From Candidatus Nomurabacteria bacterium RIFCSPHIGHO2_01_FULL_39_9 (GTDB lineage Bacteria > Patescibacteriota > Minisyncoccia > Phycocordibacterales > DATEUR01): 9,789 nt of DNA. The notes under the pieces are model-generated. The model was not told the DNA's origin and searched no databases. It saw nothing but the letters and a program-made list of their open reading frames with translations. The translations under genes were made by a program, and so were the position numbers. Every line of letters starts with the position of its first letter. Position 1 is the first letter of the stretch. Shown in pieces: positions 7,266-9,789 of the stretch. The DNA lies in assembly GCA_001786825.1 (NCBI GenBank), contig MFTL01000019.1, positions 17,734 to 27,522 of the forward strand, read 5' to 3'.

Positions 7266-7529
7266 ATGTTTGCCCGCTGTACAAATTGCAATGATTCATA
7301 CTTTCTGACCGACAACGAATTAAAAATATTTACAAAAGAACACAACTTGTCTTTGCCTCCTGATTATCGCGTTTTGTTTCGTTATATTCTTAAGGCAAAC
7401 TATTGTAAAGATTGCAAAAAATATATTAATTCAAGAAATGCCCGAATTGATGAATATTTAAGTGAAGCCGAAATGAGAAGCGCGAGGCATAAAGCCATTA
7501 GCAAAACATTATGCGCGCAAAAAAATTAA
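7266..7529 (+). CDS. Small CxxC-CxxC protein, probable zinc ribbon, 87 residues
   Basis: The protein has two cysteine pairs, C5-T-N-C8 and C47-K-D-C50, about 38 residues apart, as in a zinc ribbon or treble-clef site. The spacing segment (NELKIFTKEHNLSLPPDYR, 17-35) recalls small bacterial zinc-ribbon proteins in which C-x-x-C, an aromatic/acidic stretch, a 'P-P' turn and a second C-x-x-C followed by basic residues occur in that order. The tail (57-87) is helical and basic, with one more cysteine at 83. Such proteins may bind nucleic acid or partner proteins, but no target is visible. It is followed at once by an intrinsic terminator, so it is probably a single-gene unit. The zinc-binding idea is moderate; the family assignment is weak. 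Confidence 0.62.
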   Translation: MFARCTNCNDSYFLTDNELKIFTKEHNLSLPPDYRVLFRYILKANYCKDCKKYINSRNARIDEYLSEAEMRSARHKAISKTLCAQKN

Positions 7530-7550
7530 ATTTTATTTTTGTGCCGATCC

Positions 7551-7579
7551 AAAGCCATCCTTAATTGAGATGGCTTTTT
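7551..7579 (+). terminator. Intrinsic terminator
   Basis: AAAGCCATC at 7551-7559 pairs perfectly with GATGGCTTT at 7569-7577 around a 9-nt loop, followed by a T-run to 7579. It ends the 87-codon gene transcript. The loop and right arm hold the -35 hexamer proposed for the next gene. Confidence 0.88.
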
Positions 7580-7593
7580 ATATTATGTATGAT
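7565..7593 (+). promoter_or_regulatory. Putative promoter overlapping the terminator
   Basis: TTGAGA at 7565-7570 (5 of 6), 17-bp spacer, TATGAT at 7588-7593 (5 of 6). The predicted start near 7600 leaves only about 5 nt before the ATG at 7605, close to a leaderless mRNA. The -35 is inside the terminator hairpin of the upstream gene. Confidence 0.6.
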
Positions 7594-7604
7594 ATTATTT
7601 TTGT

Positions 7605-8252
7605 ATGCATTTAGGTCCAGAAAAATTTGAAATAGTGCCTACAGAATCTTTAGAAACATCATTGAAACGAGAGTTGTTGGGCAAAGTACAAAAAGTTGCT
7701 GATATAGAAGAGGAGAGAGATGTTGTAGCTAAAATTGCGGATAAACAAAAAATTGATTTGCTCAACGCGGCTTTTTTGCGGGAAAAAGATAGACAAAATA
7801 GCGACCCAATTAATCCAAATAGTCCTTTTGCAAATTTTACTCGTCTCAACGTAATTGAATTGTTAGATCTTCCAAATGATGAAGATTTAAAATTTTACAC
7901 AGCAGTTTCAGATTCAAATAACAAAACTGTGCTCGAAAGAGATTTTAGTATTGATGCTTTTTTAGAATTGAATCGAGAAAAAGCAGAATCTATTATTATT
8001 CCTATAAATCTGACTACTAAAATTAAGGAAAACTCTAAAGCGATCGTTTTTGATTTGCCAAAAGATTTTCCGCTTCACGGATATTTTAAAAGAAATAAAT
8101 TTGCTGGCCTAGAGCCAGATGAGGAAAAATTATTTTTTAAATATGTTAACAGTTTGGCTAATGAAGTTACGCGCCGCATAAAATATATTATTGAAATTAC
8201 CGAGAATGAAGAAAAATTAAAATCTGGAGAAACTAATTCTAGGACCGGTTAG
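7605..8252 (+). CDS. Hypothetical protein, 215 residues
   Basis: I do not recognise this protein. It is soluble-looking and highly charged. Residues 14-63 are a likely helical, coiled-coil-prone stretch (SLETSLKRELLGKVQK, EEERDVVAKIADK). A more globular part at about 76-165 contains ANFTRLNVIELLDLP and SIIIPINLTTKI. The C-terminal helices at 171-207 are rich in Lys and Glu. There are no cysteines, no signal peptide and no membrane segment. The start is well fixed: an in-frame TGA lies at 7590-7592, and 7605 is the only ATG in the whole frame. It is the only gene here that ends in TAG. The next gene has its own promoter immediately after the stop. Confidence 0.75.
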   Translation: MHLGPEKFEIVPTESLETSLKRELLGKVQKVADIEEERDVVAKIADKQKIDLLNAAFLREKDRQNSDPINPNSPFANFTRLNVIELLDLPNDEDLKFYTAVSDSNNKTVLERDFSIDAFLELNREKAESIIIPINLTTKIKENSKAIVFDLPKDFPLHGYFKRNKFAGLEPDEEKLFFKYVNSLANEVTRRIKYIIEITENEEKLKSGETNSRTG

Positions 8253-8257
8253 ACAGT

Positions 8258-8286
8258 TTGGCAGATTAAATATTTTTTAGTATAAT
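8258..8286 (+). promoter_or_regulatory. Strong consensus promoter for the 132-codon gene
   Basis: TTGGCA at 8258-8263 (5 of 6), 17-bp spacer, TATAAT at 8281-8286 (6 of 6). The predicted start near 8293 is about 20 nt before the ATG at 8313. A 14-bp perfect palindrome, ATAATAATTATTAT at 8282-8295, covers the -10 and start region. No Shine-Dalgarno sequence is seen. Confidence 0.72.
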
Positions 8287-8312
8287 AATTATTATTAATT
8301 TGTATAAAAACT

Positions 8313-8711
8313 ATGGAAGGATTATCACAAAAAGTACAACAAGAAATATGGGAACGCCAAGCTAAGGAGGCGGAGAAAAAGGCTGAAGAAGCCAGACATC
8401 CTAAAGGTGAAGCTTTTGAGCAAGCCCGCGAAGCTTTCATGAACAAATTCAATGAAAGAATTAAGGCATGGTTAAGCCCAATTGGAAAGAAAAAACAAAT
8501 ATTATTACCAGGCGGCCAAGTTTTTGTTGATATGGTTTCAAAAGCATCCGCTGATAACTTTGAAGGCAGTTTGGATTATGTTGATAAAGATCTAGAGGGC
8601 AAGCCTTATCGTGAAATTATTTATTTGGATAAAATGGAAACTGAAATGCAAAAAGAAAAAATGGAAGAAAAAGCGGCAAAGGAGGGGAGACTAAGAGGCA
8701 ACTACGAATAA
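8313..8711 (+). CDS. Hypothetical charged coiled-coil-like protein, 132 residues
   Basis: I do not recognise this protein. Its N-terminal half (about 5-56) is an Ala/Glu/Lys/Gln-rich helix with coiled-coil character (KEAEKKAEEARHPKGEAFEQ). The middle (60-100) looks like a small beta or mixed domain (KKKQILLPGGQVFVDMVSK). The tail (104-128) is again a charged helix (DKMETEMQKEKMEEKAAKEG). There are no cysteines, membrane segments or signal peptide. It is driven by the best promoter in the window, so it may be well expressed, and it is followed by a palindrome that could end transcription. A structural or partner-binding protein is possible, but nothing in the sequence names a function. Confidence 0.7.
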   Translation: MEGLSQKVQQEIWERQAKEAEKKAEEARHPKGEAFEQAREAFMNKFNERIKAWLSPIGKKKQILLPGGQVFVDMVSKASADNFEGSLDYVDKDLEGKPYREIIYLDKMETEMQKEKMEEKAAKEGRLRGNYE

Positions 8712-8745
8712 AATAGTATATAATATTTTACAATCAAAACATCTT

Positions 8746-8763
8746 TTAGTCAATATTGACTAA
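8746..8763. repeat. 18-bp perfect palindrome, possible weak terminator or operator
   Basis: TTAGTCAATATTGACTAA is a perfect inverted repeat, followed by TTTT. As RNA it would fold into a 7-bp AT-rich stem (TTAGTCA/TGACTAA) with an ATAT loop, a weak terminator for the 132-codon gene. As DNA its right half contains the -35 hexamer TTGACT of the next gene, so it could equally be a repressor site. Confidence 0.65.
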
Positions 8764-8784
8764 TTTTCTTACTCGTAGGATAAT
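8756..8784 (+). promoter_or_regulatory. Putative promoter inside the palindrome
   Basis: TTGACT at 8756-8761 (5 of 6), 17-bp spacer, GATAAT at 8779-8784 (5 of 6). The predicted start near 8791 gives a leader of about 20 nt to the ATG at 8811. The -35 forms part of the 18-bp palindrome. Confidence 0.62.
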
Positions 8785-8810
8785 TGAGTTAGATTAAAAC
8801 CAATTGTTCT

Positions 8811-9446
8811 ATGAAATACGAAGGAAAAATATCACGGAAGAAGAAAGAAGTGAAACTGACTTATTGGAGTTACGATAATAATCCTGACAATATCAAATTG
8901 CCGATGGCTTACATGGGCGGTTCTTTGAGTGAATATTGGACCAACTTAATTGTTTCCAAAGAAGTTCCTGAAAATGAACTTGAGTTTGAAACCAATTATT
9001 GGCTTAAAAGAATCACTCGTGACACAAACGAAAAACTTTTTGTTTGTTTTCCAAAAAACTTGTATGAAAAAGTAGTACAGGAATTGGAAAAGAATAAAGA
9101 GAATTTCAATATCAACCTGAACAAGGTGAGAGACAAGCGTTTGTGCAAAAGTGTTGCTTACCATGACAATTTTGCTGTTGTTTTATCCGGAAATGTTTCT
9201 TATACTATTGAAGAAAAAGATCTGATAAAAGATAAAATCAGCGGTATTAATTTATGTCGCTATGATTGGCGCTATCGCTCTTTTATTAAAAATCTTTTTT
9301 TTGCACCGGTTGCAAAAACTGGCGGGGTTGATGGCCGGCCGAAGGAAAATCACTTCTGGTCAAGAATAAGAGCATATGTCAAAGGATTGTTTTTTCCTTT
9401 AAAACACGAACTGAACCTCCACAAAATGGAGCAGTTTGCAAACTAA
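8811..9446 (+). CDS. Hypothetical basic protein, 211 residues
   Basis: I do not recognise this protein. It is basic and rich in Lys, Asn and aromatics. The N-terminus (MKYEGKISRKKKEVKLTYWS) is strongly positive. Residues 31-46 hold a conserved-looking PMAYMGGSLSEYW segment. Residues 83-112 are a charged helix. The C-terminal part has FIKNLFFAPVAKTGG (158-172) and RIRAYVKGLFFPLKHE (185-200), amphipathic rather than clearly transmembrane. It has three scattered cysteines (79, 112, 149) and no CxxC pair. There is no signal peptide. It is a single-gene unit bounded by its own promoter and a strong terminator. Nucleic-acid or membrane-surface binding would suit the charge, but that is speculation. 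Confidence 0.75.
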   Translation: MKYEGKISRKKKEVKLTYWSYDNNPDNIKLPMAYMGGSLSEYWTNLIVSKEVPENELEFETNYWLKRITRDTNEKLFVCFPKNLYEKVVQELEKNKENFNINLNKVRDKRLCKSVAYHDNFAVVLSGNVSYTIEEKDLIKDKISGINLCRYDWRYRSFIKNLFFAPVAKTGGVDGRPKENHFWSRIRAYVKGLFFPLKHELNLHKMEQFAN

Positions 9447-9474
9447 AGCATGTCGAATACCGGCATGCTTTTTT
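9445..9474 (+). terminator. Strong intrinsic terminator
   Basis: AAAGCATGTCG at 9445-9455 pairs with CGGCATGCTTT at 9461-9471. The stem is 11 bp with one G-U pair, the loop is AATAC, and a T-run follows to 9474. It begins within the stop codon of the 211-codon gene, which it terminates. Confidence 0.92.
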
Positions 9475-9496
9475 AATTTGGTATGAATTCAGATTA

Positions 9497-9525
9497 TTTA
9501 CTGTTTATAGCTTGTGGTGTATAAT
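9497..9525 (+). promoter_or_regulatory. Putative promoter for the right-edge gene
   Basis: TTTACT at 9497-9502 (4 of 6), 17-bp spacer, TATAAT at 9520-9525 (6 of 6). The predicted start near 9532 leaves a leader of about 40 nt before the ATG at 9572. Confidence 0.6.
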
Positions 9526-9571
9526 TATAGGCAATTAAAGATTTAATTAAAGTTTAGTTTTTATAAAAAAT

Positions 9572-9789
9572 ATGAATAATTATGAACAAAAGAAAGGGTT
9601 AGTGATTGGTATTATTTCCGCCTCACTCGCGGTGATTTTGATCGTGGTTGGATTGGCTAAGGGCGGTGGTGTTTCGAGCCCGGAGCTTTTGACGGCAGCA
9701 GTGGGTGATGCGCAGGGTGTTTATGGAGTTGAAATGCCGGCGGGAGAGTTTATGATTGGCAAATTGTCAGAACGAAAATTAAAGAGAGA
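9572..9789 (+). CDS. N-terminally membrane-anchored protein, 3' partial
   Basis: The frame opens at ATG 9572 and stays open to the window end, giving 72 complete codons. After a short polar start (MNNYEQKKG) comes one hydrophobic helix at about 9-28 (GLVIGIISASLAVILIVVG), then a Gly/Ser/Ala-rich stretch. This is a signal-anchor or uncleaved signal sequence, with the rest probably outside the cytoplasm. The later visible part (GVYGVEMPAGEFMIGKLSER) is not enough to name a family. It follows a strong terminator and has its own promoter, so it begins a new transcription unit. Its G+C content is visibly higher than that of the five orphan genes before it and closer to that of the conserved block. 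Confidence 0.72.
   Translation, partial: MNNYEQKKGLVIGIISASLAVILIVVGLAKGGGVSSPELLTAAVGDAQGVYGVEMPAGEFMIGKLSERKLKR

Noticed and set aside
6831..9480. Mobile element, toxin-antitoxin or CRISPR-type system in the AT-rich block
   Set aside because: I found no transposase, integrase, terminal repeats, regularly spaced repeats or recognisable toxin motifs; the small genes are separated by terminators rather than paired in overlapping operons.
1..9789. Alternative genetic code with TGA read as glycine
   Set aside because: All conserved genes are full length with ordinary glycine codons and contain no in-frame TGA, so nothing requires reassignment.

Overview
The window looks like part of a small, compact, moderately AT-rich bacterial genome, most likely a Candidate Phyla Radiation (Patescibacteria, Parcubacteria-like) member. 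This assignment is an inference. It rests on a short prolyl-tRNA synthetase without the editing insertion and with an R-A-K-S-G version of motif 2, on an enlarged queuine/preQ1 tRNA-ribosyltransferase, on tightly overlapping genes, and on the lack of recognisable Shine-Dalgarno sequences. Ten of the eleven visible stop codons are TAA, one is TAG and none is TGA. All conserved proteins read through in the standard bacterial code.

Region 1 (1-6830) is a dense rightward block of conserved housekeeping genes: a VTT/DedA-like membrane protein cut by the left edge, proS, mreB, mreC, tgt and uvrB. Three of the junctions overlap (11, 17 and 14 nt), one has a 2-nt gap and one a 24-nt gap, so this reads as one operon. 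It combines translation (proS, tgt), cell-shape control (mreB, mreC) and nucleotide excision repair (uvrB). No mreD or penicillin-binding protein gene follows mreC.

Region 2 (6831-9480) is different. It is more AT-rich, and the 7141-7260 gap has only 20 G/C in 120 bases by direct count. It holds five small or medium genes on the + strand with no function I can name: 67, 87, 215, 132 and 211 codons. They are spaced out, and most have their own promoter-like pair with 17-bp spacing. They are separated by three clear intrinsic terminators and one palindrome that could serve as a weak terminator. At two junctions the -35 hexamer of the next gene lies inside the hairpin or palindrome that ends the previous one. 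The two smallest genes share a similar leader just before their ATG. The 87-residue protein carries two CxxC pairs and is probably a small zinc-ribbon protein. This accessory-looking block is the most likely place for something undescribed.

Region 3 (9481-9789) has a good promoter and the first 72 codons of a gene cut by the right edge. It encodes a protein with an N-terminal membrane anchor or signal sequence. I see no rRNA, tRNA, CRISPR array, transposase or integrase. No gene-free stretch exceeds 150 bases.
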